Below are positions 26,710-36,265 of a stretch of DNA of 64,000 nucleotides, one piece after another. Within the stretch, counting starts at the first letter, position 1, and the number at the start of each line of letters is the position of its first letter. Both the position numbers and the translations under genes were made by a program. The notes under the pieces were generated by a model. It worked only from the letters and a program-made list of their open reading frames with translations. It searched no databases and was not told where the DNA came from. Source of the DNA: DATFDN01 sp963818885 (lineage in GTDB: Bacteria; Pseudomonadota; Alphaproteobacteria; Acetobacterales; Acetobacteraceae); assembly GCA_963818885.1 (NCBI GenBank), contig CAWFTP010000006.1, positions 310,001 through 374,000 on the forward strand. Reading direction: 5' to 3'.

Positions 26710-28199
26710 ATGCCGGATACCGCCTATGACGTGATCGTGGTTGGCGCGGGCAATGCCGCGCTGTGCGCCGCGCTTTCGGCGCGGGAGCAGGGCGCCAGGG
26801 TGCTGGTGCTGGAAAAGGCCTCCGAGGAGGAGCGCGGCGGCAACTCCACCTTCACCGCGGGCGGCTTCCGCTTCGTGCATGACGGGCTGGAGGACCTGCG
26901 TAAGGACGTGCTGGTGGACCTCTCCGAAGCCGAGGCGAACGCGATGTACATCCCGCCCTTCACGGCGGATACCTACACCGAAGACCTGATGAAGGTGACC
27001 GAGAACCTCTCGGAGCCGGAGCTGCTTGGACCTGCTGGTGAACCGCTCGCGCGAGACCGTGGTGTGGATGGGCGGGAAGGGCGTGCGCTGGATCCCGATG
27101 CTGAAGCGGCAATCCTACCTGGTGAACGGCATCAACCACTTCTTCGGCGGCATGGCGGTGGAGGCCGTGGGCGGCGGCTGGGGCCTGGTGGATTTCCTGT
27201 TCAAGTCCGCCGAGCGCAACAACATCGCGGTGCGCTATGACACCGCGCTGCGCAAGCTGCTGCAGAACCGCAAGGGCGAGATCACCGGCGTCACCGTGTT
27301 CGGCCCGGACGGCTACGAGGATATCGGCGCCAAGTCGGTGGTGCTCGCCTGCGGCGGGTTCGAGGCCGATCCGGAGATGCGCGTGCGCTACTATGGCCCG
27401 GGCTGGGAACTCGCGCGGGTGCGCGGCACGCGCCACAACACCGGGGACGGCATCAAGGCGGCGTTGGCGATCGGCGCGGCGCCGTTCGGCGGCTGGTCGA
27501 CCTGCCACGCGGTGCAATGGGATCTGAGCGCGCCGCCGTTCGGCGACCGGGTGGTGCTGGACAACTACCAGAAGCACTCCTACCCGATCGGCATCATCGT
27601 CAACGCCGATGGCAAGCGCTTCGTCGACGAGGGTGCCGACTGGCGCAACTACACCTATGCGAAATACGGCCGCGAGGTGATGAAGCAGCCGCAGCGCATG
27701 GCGGTGCAGGTCTTCGACAACAAGACCGACCACATGACGCGCGACGAGTACCGCATCCGCCAGGTGACCAAGGCGGAGGCGGGCACGATCGAGGAGCTGG
27801 CGCGCAAGCTGGAGATCAACCCCGAGGGCCTGGCGCGCACCGTGCGCGCGTTCAACGCCGCGTGCCAGGAGGGCGAATTCAACCCGGCGATCCTGGACGG
27901 CAAGCGCACGGAGCGGGATCACGCCGCCGAAATCGAACTGGGCGGTGCCGATCGACGAGCCGCCGTTCCACGGCTACGCGGTGACCTGCGGCATCACGTT
28001 CAGCTTCGGCGGGCTGAAGATCACCACGGAGGGCGCGGTGGAGGACACCACCGGGCGGGTGATCCCGGGCCTGTTCGCGGCGGGCGAGCTGGTGGGGGGG
28101 ATCTTTTATCAGAACTATCTGGGCGGGGCGGGGCTGATGGCGGGCTCCGTGTTCGGGCGGATCGCGGGGCGTTCGGCGGGGGTGTACGGCGCGGGCTGA
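26710..28199 (+). CDS. tcuA: FAD-dependent tricarballylate dehydrogenase-like flavoprotein, two frameshifts
   Basis: About 497 residues. The FAD-binding Rossmann motif is 'DVIVVGAGNAALCAALSAREQGARV' at the N-terminus, followed by the 'GGNSTFTAGGFRF' segment, 'GGFEADPEMRVRYYGPGWE', and a C-terminal 'LFAAGELVGGIFYQNYLGGAGLMAGSVFGRIAG' that closes the FAD site. This is the fumarate reductase/succinate dehydrogenase flavoprotein superfamily, with best resemblance to TcuA, which oxidises tricarballylate to cis-aconitate. Frame changes are near 27025 and 27942. GAGGAA precedes the ATG. The CRISPR array begins 134 bp downstream. Confidence 0.75.
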
Positions 28200-28333
28200 A
28201 GGGGCGCTGTCCCGGTGCGATAACCCCTTCGCAATTTCCTCGAGGTGGGGCGCGCCGCGCCCGCTCGCACGAGCCGCGTTCACCGCGGGACCAAGCTAGA
28301 ATAGACGAGAGAGCAGCGTTGGGGGGGCACCCC

Positions 28334-30210
28334 GTTCCCCGATCCGGCAGGCCGGGGGATGCTATGCTGGACGCCGCTGGCATGAGAACGACATCTACGT
28401 TCCCCGATCCCGGCAGGCCGGGGGATGCTATGCTACTAAGCTGGTCTGTTACGCCGTGGCGGGCGTTCCCCGATCCCGGCAGGCCGGGGGATGCTATGCT
28501 GGCTAAAACCAAGAGTCCATACCTTGAACAGTTCCCCGATCCCGGCAGGCCGGGGGATGCTATGCTGCCAGCACTGACCTGACCGACACATTCGCGGTTC
28601 CCCGATCCCGGCAGGCCGGGGGATGCTATGCTGCGATCAGGCATTGCATCGCGCCCTGTTCCGTTCCCCGATCCCGGCAGGCCGGGGGATGCTATGCTTC
28701 GGCGCCACGCGGTGCCGGAGCCGCGCGAGTTCCCCGATCCCGGCAGGCCGGGGATGCTATGCTTTGCGGAGATGAAGGCGGTGGCCTGCGCAGTTCCCCG
28801 ATCCCGGCAGGCCGGGGGATGCTATGCTGCGCTGACGCCGCTGGCTCCGCGCGGCGCCGTTCCCCGATCCCGGCAGGCCGGGGGATGCTATGCTGAGGAT
28901 GACTGGCGCGCAGAAGCCGGTCTGTTCCCCGATCCCGGCAGGCCGGGGGATGCTATGCTGACGAAGCCGAGCAGCAGGATGGCGGCGCCGTTCCCCGATC
29001 CCGGCAGGCCGGGGGATGCTATGCTGCCGCGTTGTTCTTGTCTCTGCCAGCTTAGTTCCCCGATCCCGGCAGGCCGGGGGATGCTATGCTGCGCATCGCT
29101 TCAACCCTCCTGAGATCACTGTTCCCCGATCCCGGCAGGCCGGGGGATGCTATGCTCCTGAAGCGCTTTGCTCACAAGGTCGACTCGTTCCCCGATCCCG
29201 GCAGGCCGGGGATGCTATGCTGCGCGGGTAGCAGTGGTGGTGACCCTGCCTGTTCCCCGATCCCGGCAGGCCGGGGGATGCTATGCTAGCGGCAGCAGTG
29301 GCACTTCGTGCCGTAGAGTTGCCCCGATCCCGGCAGGCCGGGGGATGCTATGCTCAGCTCGGCCTGCGGGATTTGGCTTAGGCGGTTCCCCGATCCCGGC
29401 AGGCCGGGGGATGCTATGCTAGTCGTGGTGATCTGGCCCGCCGTCGCGCTGTTCCCCGATCCCGGCAGGCCGGGGGATGCTATGCTTTGGGAGCTGCGCG
29501 GGCCGATCTCGCCGCAGTTCCCCGATCCCGGCAGGCCGGGGGATGCTATGCTGGGCTGCCAATATCTCGCGTTCGGGTACCAGTTCCCCGATCCCGGCAG
29601 GCCGGGGGATGCTATGCTACACAGCGACATGCGCAATCTCCAACGGAGGTTCCCCGATCCCGGCAGGCCGGGGGATGCTATGCTTCTGCGCGCCGTGCAT
29701 CAGGATGCCTCCAGTTCCCCGATCCCGGCAGGCCGGGGGATGCTATGCTCCACCGCGGCCTCGGCTTCGCGCCGCTGCGGTTCCCCGATCCCGGCAGGCC
29801 GGGGGATGCTATGCTCCGCCGCCTTCGCAGCAGCGAGAGCTGCGTGTTCCCCGATCCCGGCAGGCCGGGGGATGCTATGCTCTTGCCGATGGCCGCTGCG
29901 ATGGAGCGTGAGTTCCCCGATCCCGGCAGGCCGGGGGATGCTATGCTTCTATTCTGCTACGCCTTCATGGTCTCGGAGTTCCCCGATCCCGGCAGGCCGG
30001 GGGATGCTATGCTTCTGCATGACATAGAGATCGGACGTTCTTTGTTCCCCGATCCCGGCAGGCCGGGGGATGCTATGCTGCCCTGGCAGCCGGGACGGCC
30101 GCATCAGCGGTTCCCCGATCCCGGCAGGCCGGGGGATGCTATGCTAAAACGCCCGCGCTCTCCAGCTCGCGGAGAGTTCCCGATCCCGGCAGGCCGGGGG
30201 ATGCTATGCT
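28334..30210 (+). CRISPR. Type II-C CRISPR array, 29 repeats, 28 spacers
   Basis: The repeat is 36 bp, starting GTTCCCCGATCCCGGCAGGC and ending CGGGGGATGCTATGCT on the plus strand. Twenty-nine copies are spaced 64-67 bp apart, with spacers of 29-30 bp and no two alike. Five copies differ in length: at 28334 and 30176 one C is missing, at 28729 and 29187 one G is missing, and at 29318 a G is added. The repeat is partly self-complementary (CCCCGATCCCGGC/GCCGGGGG). The tracrRNA anti-repeat pairs with the plus-strand repeat, so crRNAs are read left to right, opposite to the cas genes. The 134 bp to the left (28200-28333) has no gene and may be a leader. Confidence 0.98.
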
Positions 30211-30597
30211 CCATCGTTCCTCAAGGCCCTGGAAACGGGGCCTTTTCTTTCCGGCATTCAGAAGAGCTTGAGCTGCTGCGGGCGGGACTCTGGGCTCGCG
30301 CTTCGGTGTGCGTGCCTCATGACAGTCATAGATCCGCATCGCTCCGAATTGGCGGTCGGTCAGGCTGATGATCCGCACCTGACCGTGGCGAGGAAGGTTG
30401 CGCTCGACGCGGCGGGCGAACGTCTCGTACCGTTCCATCGTTCCGCAGAATCGACGGTAGACGCTGTACTGCACCATCTCGAAGCCCTGGTCCAACAGAT
30501 AGGCGCGAAACCGCGCTGCCGCCTTCTGCTTGGGCTTGTCGGTTACCGGCAAATCATAGAGCACGAACATCCACATCAGACGGTAGGGATTCGGCAT
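30139..30597 (-). CDS. cas2: CRISPR-associated endonuclease Cas2, 3' end running into the array
   Basis: 152 residues as the frame stands, against about 95-110 for most Cas2. The N-terminus MWMFVLYDLPVTDKPKQKAA begins with the beta-strand carrying the conserved Asp, and 'FEMVQYSVYRRFC' and 'GQVRIISLTDRQFGAM' follow as in Cas2 of type II-C loci. With Cas1 it integrates new spacers. The reading frame has no stop before the array; it continues through the last repeat ('SIASPGLPGSG') and ends at a TAG in the next repeat. Starts at 30576 or 30570 are possible; the one given overlaps cas1 by 44 bp. Confidence 0.85.
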   Translation of the reverse strand: MPNPYRLMWMFVLYDLPVTDKPKQKAAARFRAYLLDQGFEMVQYSVYRRFCGTMERYETFARRVERNLPRHGQVRIISLTDRQFGAMRIYDCHEARTPKREPRVPPAAAQALLNAGKKRPRFQGLEERWSIASPGLPGSGTLRELESAGVLA

Positions 30598-31495
30598 CTG
30601 GTTCGGCGGCCTTCAGGCCGGGTCTCGGGTGCAGCGATTCCGGAAGCACGAGGCGCCGGGTCCGGCCAGTCGTCGCGCTTGCTACCGAGCGCACGAGTGT
30701 CGCGAAGGCAGCTCGTAGTGAGAAGCGCAGCCCAGCGATCACGACCTCGGAATCCAGCAGTGCCGCGATCTTCTGCTTGAGCATCGGGTCAAGCTCACCG
30801 TTGCGAGCTTCTTCGGAAGAAAATATCGCGAAATCCACCAATGGCCGAAATGGCTCGATCAGATCATCGACGAGATTCCAGGGATTGGACTCGCTTTGGT
30901 GATGGAGCCCGATGGATGGATGCAGCCCACTACTAACGATCGCGCGTGCAAGCGCCGCCCGCAGGACCGCATAGCCGTAGTTCAGTGCGGGATTGGGGGA
31001 GGGCCATCCGACCGGCGCCTGAATCGACTCGCCAAACAGGCGCGGCCAGTACCAGCGCGCGGCGCGAGCCTCGATGTTCTGTGGGTCGTCAGGCGCCACG
31101 CTGGCCGCCAATCCGCGCAAGCGGTTGGCGCGTCCGGCCATGCCCGCCATTTCCAAGGACTCCGCCTGAAGGCCGATCTTACCCACAACCAGTTGCTGCC
31201 AGAGCATAGCTCGAACCAAATCCGCGAGCCTCGCTTGCAGCAGAACGCGCTTCGAGGCGCGTGAATGCCGGGCGATCGGGATCAGGGCAGAAGTGACCCG
31301 GAACGAGCGGTCGCAGACAACCACCGTGCTGCCTTGTGCCGCCATGCGGGCGAGGACTTCACCGGTGATGGCGACCGCTGGCGTGGAGAGGATCAGCGCG
31401 TCGATGTCTTCGAGCGGCAAGCGCACGTTGTCCACGAGCAGGAACCCATCCGCGGCGTGGACGCGCCGTCCAGCGGTGGCGATTTCGACGATCAC
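30554..31495 (-). CDS. cas1: CRISPR-associated endonuclease Cas1
   Basis: 313 residues, intact. Integrase subunit of the spacer-acquisition complex. Metal ligands visible are Glu in 'NIEARAARWYWPRLFG', His in 'SSGLHPSIGLHHQS' and Glu in 'VDDLIEPFRPLVD'. The N-terminal beta domain ends before about residue 90 and the helical catalytic domain follows. The start is GTG at 31495, whose GTGA overlaps the restored stop of cas9, so cas9-cas1-cas2 are one transcript. The length fits type II Cas1. Confidence 0.95.
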   Translation of the reverse strand: MIVEIATAGRRVHAADGFLLVDNVRLPLEDIDALILSTPAVAITGEVLARMAAQGSTVVVCDRSFRVTSALIPIARHSRASKRVLLQARLADLVRAMLWQQLVVGKIGLQAESLEMAGMAGRANRLRGLAASVAPDDPQNIEARAARWYWPRLFGESIQAPVGWPSPNPALNYGYAVLRAALARAIVSSGLHPSIGLHHQSESNPWNLVDDLIEPFRPLVDFAIFSSEEARNGELDPMLKQKIAALLDSEVVIAGLRFSLRAAFATLVRSVASATTGRTRRLVLPESLHPRPGLKAAEPDAESLPSDVDVRAL

Positions 31496-34400
31496 GCCGA
31501 GACACGAAAGCGCCGGCCGAGCGTGTCCGTGCGAAGGAAGCGCGGCCCCAGGTCGCGCAGCCCGTTGGGGCTCTTTACTTCCTTGCCGATTCGGCCGGAA
31601 AGGCCGAACGATGCCAGCGCTTTGTCGTCTTCCGTATGGCTAGTTGAGCAGGCCACAACCGGACCCGGCCCGAGGCTACGAATGACCGGACGCGCCAGAG
31701 GTCCCGGCTTCCTTTGCGCGTGATTTCGATGAGATCGCCGATATGGAGGCGAGCAATCAAGAGGCGTTTTTCCTTCTTCTCTTTGGACCGATTGCTTGCA
31801 ACATCGAAGAGAGATGATACCTGCCACTTCCACTCGCCGACTTCCTCCCATACCTCCATGCAGTGATTGCCGTCCGTCCGGATCTGCGCACGGTGATTGC
31901 CCCGGGGCACGGTTCGCAGCTTCTCCCATGAGAGATCGAGAGGCTTGCCCCGATCGGAGAACCAGCACTCGATCCCGCGTACCGGGTAGCCATCCGCCGC
32001 GCGCTTTTGAAGCACCTGCCGCGCCGCTTCGAGTAGGTCGATCCGCTGCTTCGCCGCGCGGCTTTCGGCGGCGTTCGACAGGCCCGGGTCGATGACACGT
32101 TGAAGCCTCTTCCGAACCTCCTCATCGCCGAGGGTTCCTGAGTTGGGGAACAGGTCTGTCGCCTTCTCTCGCAAACCCAGGCGCCATACCGAGACATCCT
32201 GATCCTGGCACGATGGTGCTGACGCCCATCGAAACCGCCTCCATCCTCCCTCGACCTTCTGCCAGAGCGAGTAGTGAAACTCATTGTGCAATTGCCCGCC
32301 TAGGTGCTTCTCGGGGGTCTGGTGGGGGATAAGCCGCGCAGCGTGTTCCAGTGTGTCCGGCGTGAACAGGGGCCACGGGATAAGGCTCTCCTTGGGCAGT
32401 GTGCCCGTGCGCGCCCATGCCCGTTGATGGCGTTGAATGCGGCTGCGCTCCATCAGAGCGACCGCGACCGCGTCGATGAAATGATTGGCGTGGCGGCTGC
32501 GGTCCTTGCGCAGACCGAGGTCGTCCCGCATGCCGGCCGTCAGCTGACCCTTGGTGCTCCAGACCACGGGACAGATATGGCGCATGTAGCGCATGGCAAG
32601 CCGCGCACCGTGACCGGCGTCCGCGATCTGACGCGGCAGCCAGCCTTCGCCGTCATCGCTGATATCCCCGCATCGAAGCTTGAGCAGCTTGTGCCGCTTG
32701 CGACTGTCCACGCGAAAGACCGCGATCTGCTCTGCCTGGGCTCGCGCGTGCTTCTCCTTCTCCGTGTCATGCTGTCTTCTGCCAGGCGAGCCGGCCGGCT
32801 TCTGGCTTCCCGCAGTCGCGGAAGGCGCGCGTGCGGCCGCTTCCAGTTGCTCGCCCTTCCGGTAAAGATTGTCGACTCGGGCGACGAAGCTGTCCCAATT
32901 CACTAGTGGGGAGGTCGCATCTGAGAACGCCTCCACGGGCGTGTGGTCCCGTTTGGCGCTGTTGGCCTCTTTACGCGCGAGCACGACGTTGTCCGGTCGG
33001 TTGAACCCACCGCGGCTTCGGGGAAGAATGTGCTCGACATTCACAGCATCCGTGAAAAGTTCGGATGCGCAGATGGGTTTGCCGGTGAAGATGCAGGCGC
33101 AGTCCTGTGCTTTCCACAGACGCCAGCGACGCCGGCGTTCGTTCGCCCGCGCGAGGACCGGCAGGCCGTCAGCGCGGATCTCCTCGTCCAGCTGCTGATT
33201 CGCTTCCTCGCGCGCATTGTCGCGGCTGCGCCGCACCCGGCGCTTCTCGGCCCCCTCATGCAGCTCGCGCAGGAGCTCGACTACCACCTGTCTCGGCGGG
33301 CCGTATTCCGCGATCAGCGCGTTCATGAGTTCGCGTAGCCGGTTCAACGCGACGTGGACGGTCACGTTCGCTATGCGGCCGTAACGCTTTTCGGGTGGGT
33401 CGTGTTCCTTGCCGGTTCCGCCGACCACCGCATCACGGAGCACTTCGCCGTAGTAGGGGAGACGTGCGCGCAGGGACTTCGGCCCGCGATCGCTGTGATG
33501 GCCATACAGTTCCCGACAGACCGCGGCGTAGTCACGCCCCGGCCCCAGCTTGTCCGCGATCCTCTCCATGGCGAGGAGTGAGAGCCGTATGCGGCTGACA
33601 CCAAGCTCCTCTTGCGCGAGTTGGACCACCCGCTTCGCCGAGTTCGGGCGACAAGCCCCATTGCGAGCTGCCGATTTCGGCAAGCGCTTCCGGTTCGCCG
33701 CGTCGGGCGAGTAGCGTTTCGATGATCCGGTCACGTTCATGTTCCGCCAGTGTCCACCAGCGCTTGCCGAATGCCGCCGGTTTGGCAAGCGCGCAGCCGA
33801 CCGGGTCGCCCTTGAGCTTCTTCAGCCCGCCGCCCCGGGCTTTCTCGCGATTGAAATGCATCGTACCCGGCAGCCCGAGGAGATCACGCACCTCATCCCA
33901 CTTCTTGTCCTGCCTCTGGCGCAAATCCTGCCTCGAGCTTGTTCCGCTCGTCACAGGTGAGCCGGCGGGGTTCGACCAGGATACCATCCTTGTCGAAGCC
34001 CTCCACACGCAGATTGCAGAGATCCTGGCGGATGCGAAAAATCGCGCTGGTCGTTAACGCGGTGTAGGCGCGTGGCTGCCCGTCCTCGAACTCACAAAGG
34101 CCGATCCGATCGGCCTGTAGCCGCAGCGGGCGCTGCTCTATGACGAGAGCGCGAATCTCTTTCCATTGCTCGTCCGAGAGGTTGTGATGCGGGCGCTGGG
34201 CGCGTTGGATTTCATCGAACTCCTGCGCGATAAGGGGGCGCGTCGGCGGAAGCACCAGTCCGGCATTGTCTCGGTTCCGGGCCGCCGGCAGAGGCTGGTG
34301 GGCCGGCGCGCTGCGGCGTTGCAAACCGTACCAGCCACCTGCCGTTAGGACCTGGTCGGGATTCCATGCTCGATTGTCGGCAGCGATACGCATTTTGAGT

Positions 34401-34912
34401 TCGTTCTCGCGCTGCCGCCATGTCTTCGGGCTATTGTCCTTGTCATCGGCGCGACCCAGCGCGCCGCTGCGAAAACCGTGATGCCGCGCGAGGTGGAGCA
34501 AGACCTTTGCCAATTCGAGTTTAGTCAGGGGACGTTCGAGGGCTTCAAGCCGCAGGACCCACGGGTCCCTTGCGGGATGCTTGTCCTTTTTCGAGCCGGG
34601 GCGGGTGTGGTCGAAATGAACGGCGTCTAGCCTGTCCGGCGCTTCGGCGATCAGTCCGGCATCCCGCAGCGCCTCGACCAGGCGATCCCGGCGCCAGCGG
34701 CGGGCGCGCAGCCGCTTGCGCTGCCCACGGGACACCCGCCGCCCGACATTGAGTGGCTCGAATTTCTGCTGGTCGCGTCCGTCGGGGAACACAATCACGC
34801 CGCCGGCCAGCAGACCGCATGGCTCCCAGCGCTCGGGATTCCTCAGTTCCAGTGCCGCCCAGCCCAGAGTGTTCGAGCCCAGGTCTATTCCGACGCGATA
34901 ATCCCTTGACAC
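31492..34912 (-). CDS. cas9: CRISPR-associated endonuclease Cas9 (type II-C), three frameshifts
   Basis: About 1,140 residues when joined. RuvC-I 'YRVGIDLGSNTLGWAALEL' is at the N-terminus, the arginine-rich bridge helix 'RRVSRGQRKRLRARRWRRD' near 50-70, RuvC-II 'QVVVELLRELHEG', the HNH core 'VNVEHILPRSRGGFNRPDN' near 625, and RuvC-III 'RHANHFIDAVAVALM' near 810. The C-terminus 'LGRRFRVSA' belongs to the PAM-reading domain. Frame changes are at about 33926 (extra G), 33645 (extra C) and 31640. GTG at 34912 is chosen as start: GGAGAG precedes it, and the longer frame would enter the tracrRNA. HNH has Glu where most Cas9s have Asp before the catalytic His. Confidence 0.9.
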
Positions 34913-34934
34913 ATATCTCTCCGTGACCGAGATT
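34906..34934 (+). promoter_or_regulatory. Promoter of the tracrRNA
   Basis: A perfect TTGACA at 34906-34911, a 17-bp spacer and a weak -10 (GAGATT, 34929-34934) predict a start at about 34941, exactly where the anti-repeat begins. The -35 box overlaps the cas9 GTG start codon on the other strand, so tracrRNA and cas9 transcription diverge from overlapping sequence. Confidence 0.55.
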
Positions 34935-34940
34935 GATGCT

Positions 34941-35030
34941 GCATAGCATCCTTCGGCCTGCCGGCTCGAGGAACAAAGAAAAATCGTCAACAAAGCACTT
35001 CGAGGCCCAAGGCTCCGAAGTGCTTTTTGT
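34941..35030 (+). ncRNA. tracrRNA
   Basis: The first 34 bases (34941-34974, GCATAGCATCC...CTCGAGGAAC) are an anti-repeat that pairs with the plus-strand CRISPR repeat except for a few mismatches at the centre (TTC against GGGG) and at CTCGA. An A-rich linker follows, then a hairpin at 34995-35023 with arms GCACTTCG and CGAAGTGC, and a run of five T at 35024-35028, which is an intrinsic terminator. Its position beside the cas9 start and its orientation opposite to cas9 fit a type II tracrRNA. The exact 5' end is inferred from the promoter. Confidence 0.85.
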
Positions 35031-35103
35031 TAAGCGCGATAGCCCCGAATGGCTTGGAGTATCGGGTAAGGCTTCCTCCGGGGGTCCTCCATCTCCCCTG
35101 CCC

Positions 35104-35122
35104 CTCCGCCCCAAGGGCGGAG
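35104..35122. terminator. Hairpin between tracrRNA and SDR gene
   Basis: CTCCGCCC-CAA-GGGCGGAG is a perfect 8-bp stem with a 3-base loop, 42 bp beyond the stop of the SDR gene on the minus strand. There is no T run, so it may be a Rho-assisted terminator or an intergenic palindromic repeat. A similar element lies at 54435-54463. Confidence 0.35.
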
Positions 35123-35163
35123 CGGGGAAGAGTCTGCGAGATGGATAGAGGAGTTCCGCCCAC

Positions 35164-35916
35164 TCAGTGAAACATCCGCCCCGAGTCGATGACGACGGTC
35201 TGGCCGGTCATCGTCTCGGTGCGGCACATGGTGGCGACCATGTCGGCGCAGTCGTCCTTGTCGGCGGCCTTCTTGAGCAACGCGCCGGCGGCGGCGCGCT
35301 CGACCTGCTCGGCGCGCAAATTGGCGGTGGCGCGCGTGCCCTCGAGCAGGCCGGGGGCGACGCAGTTGACCAGGGTCTCGGGCGCGAGTGCGACCGCCAT
35401 GCAACGGGTCAGGTGGATGAGGCCGGCCTTCGAGACGGCGTAGGCGATCGAGGAGCCGGACGGGCCGAGGCCGGCGACCGAGGCGATGTTGACGATGCGC
35501 CCGCGGCCCTGCGCCTTCATCATCGGCGCGACGGCCTTCATCAGCCGCAGCGGGCCGGTGAGGTTCACCGCCATGATCTTCTCCCACAGCTCGTCGGTGA
35601 GGGCATCGAGATCGGGGAACGGGATGGATTTGTTGAAGGCGGCGTCGTTGACGAGGATGTCGAGCCGCCCGAAGCGGGCGGTGACGTCGTGCACGAGGCG
35701 CTCGATCGCGGCGGCATCGGTGATGTCGCAGGCGAAGGCGGCGGCGTTGGTCTGATGGCGGGAGGCGAGGTCGCTTGCGATCTCCTCGGCCTGGGCGCGG
35801 CTTTGCGCGTACATGACGGCGATGTGCGCGCCCTCGGCCGCGAGCGCGTGGCAGATGCGCTGGCCGAGCCCGCCATTGCCGCCGGTGACGAGGGCGACGG
35901 TGCCTCTGAGGTCCAT
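35164..35916 (-). CDS. SDR-family oxidoreductase (FabG-like)
   Basis: 250 residues, intact. NAD(P)-dependent short-chain dehydrogenase with 'VALVTGGNGGLGQRIC' at the N-terminus, 'LVNDAAFN' (NNAG equivalent), catalytic Ser in 'VNIASVAGLG', and Tyr-Lys in 'YAVSKAGLIHLTRCMA'. The C-terminus 'TGQTVVIDSGRMFH' is the usual substrate-loop end. The ATG at 35916 follows GGAGGA and is preferred over an upstream ATG at 35973. It is an isolated gene between the CRISPR locus and the divergent dodecin gene; the substrate is unknown. Confidence 0.85.
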   Translation of the reverse strand: MDLRGTVALVTGGNGGLGQRICHALAAEGAHIAVMYAQSRAQAEEIASDLASRHQTNAAAFACDITDAAAIERLVHDVTARFGRLDILVNDAAFNKSIPFPDLDALTDELWEKIMAVNLTGPLRLMKAVAPMMKAQGRGRIVNIASVAGLGPSGSSIAYAVSKAGLIHLTRCMAVALAPETLVNCVAPGLLEGTRATANLRAEQVERAAAGALLKKAADKDDCADMVATMCRTETMTGQTVVIDSGRMFH

Positions 35917-36020
35917 GCGAAGTCTCCTCCAGCGTGCGGCGCGAAGTGTGGTAAATTCCGCTTGGCGGCGCAACGGAGCGGGCGCCGCGGCTTTATCCCC
36001 TCGCGACGAAGGAGCGCGTC

Positions 36021-36233
36021 ATGGCGGAGCCGGTGTTCAAGATGATCGATTTGGTTGGGACCTCGCAGGACAGCATCTCGGATGCGATCAACAACGCGAT
36101 CGAGCGGGCGGGATCGACGATCCGCCATCTCGGCTGGTTCGAGGTGACGCAGGTGCGCGGGTCGATCGTGGACGGCACGATCAAGCAATATCAGGTGGCG
36201 CTGCGGGCGGGGTTCGCGCTGGAAGACGACTGA
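36021..36233 (+). CDS. Dodecin family flavin-binding protein
   Basis: 70 residues, the expected size. Dodecins form hollow dodecamers that store or buffer flavin. The conserved pattern is clear: 'VFKMIDLVGTSQDSISDAINNAIERA', then the flavin-stacking Trp in 'IRHLGWFEVTQVRG' and the C-terminal beta-strand 'GTIKQYQVALRAGFALED'. It starts at ATG 36021 after GAAGGAG. The following glycosyltransferase-like gene begins about 30 bp later on the same strand. Confidence 0.92.
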   Translation: MAEPVFKMIDLVGTSQDSISDAINNAIERAGSTIRHLGWFEVTQVRGSIVDGTIKQYQVALRAGFALEDD

Positions 36234-36265
36234 CGCGCCTCGATCCCCTGGCCTGGGACGACGCG

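Noticed and set aside
28200..28333. Clear CRISPR leader with a promoter
   Set aside because: The stretch is not AT-rich; a TAGAAT box is present but no -35 at proper spacing. Leader function remains possible but is not shown.
28021..30368. Long open frames with repeated FPDPGRPGDAML, VPRSRQAGG or SIASPGLPGSG segments
   Set aside because: They are translations of the CRISPR repeats; 36-bp repeats plus 30-bp spacers keep a frame open by period alone. Only the cas2 end is treated as meaningful.
34913..34993. N-terminal extension of Cas9 upstream to 34993
   Set aside because: The extra residues are the reverse translation of the tracrRNA anti-repeat; the GTG at 34912 has its own ribosome-binding site.
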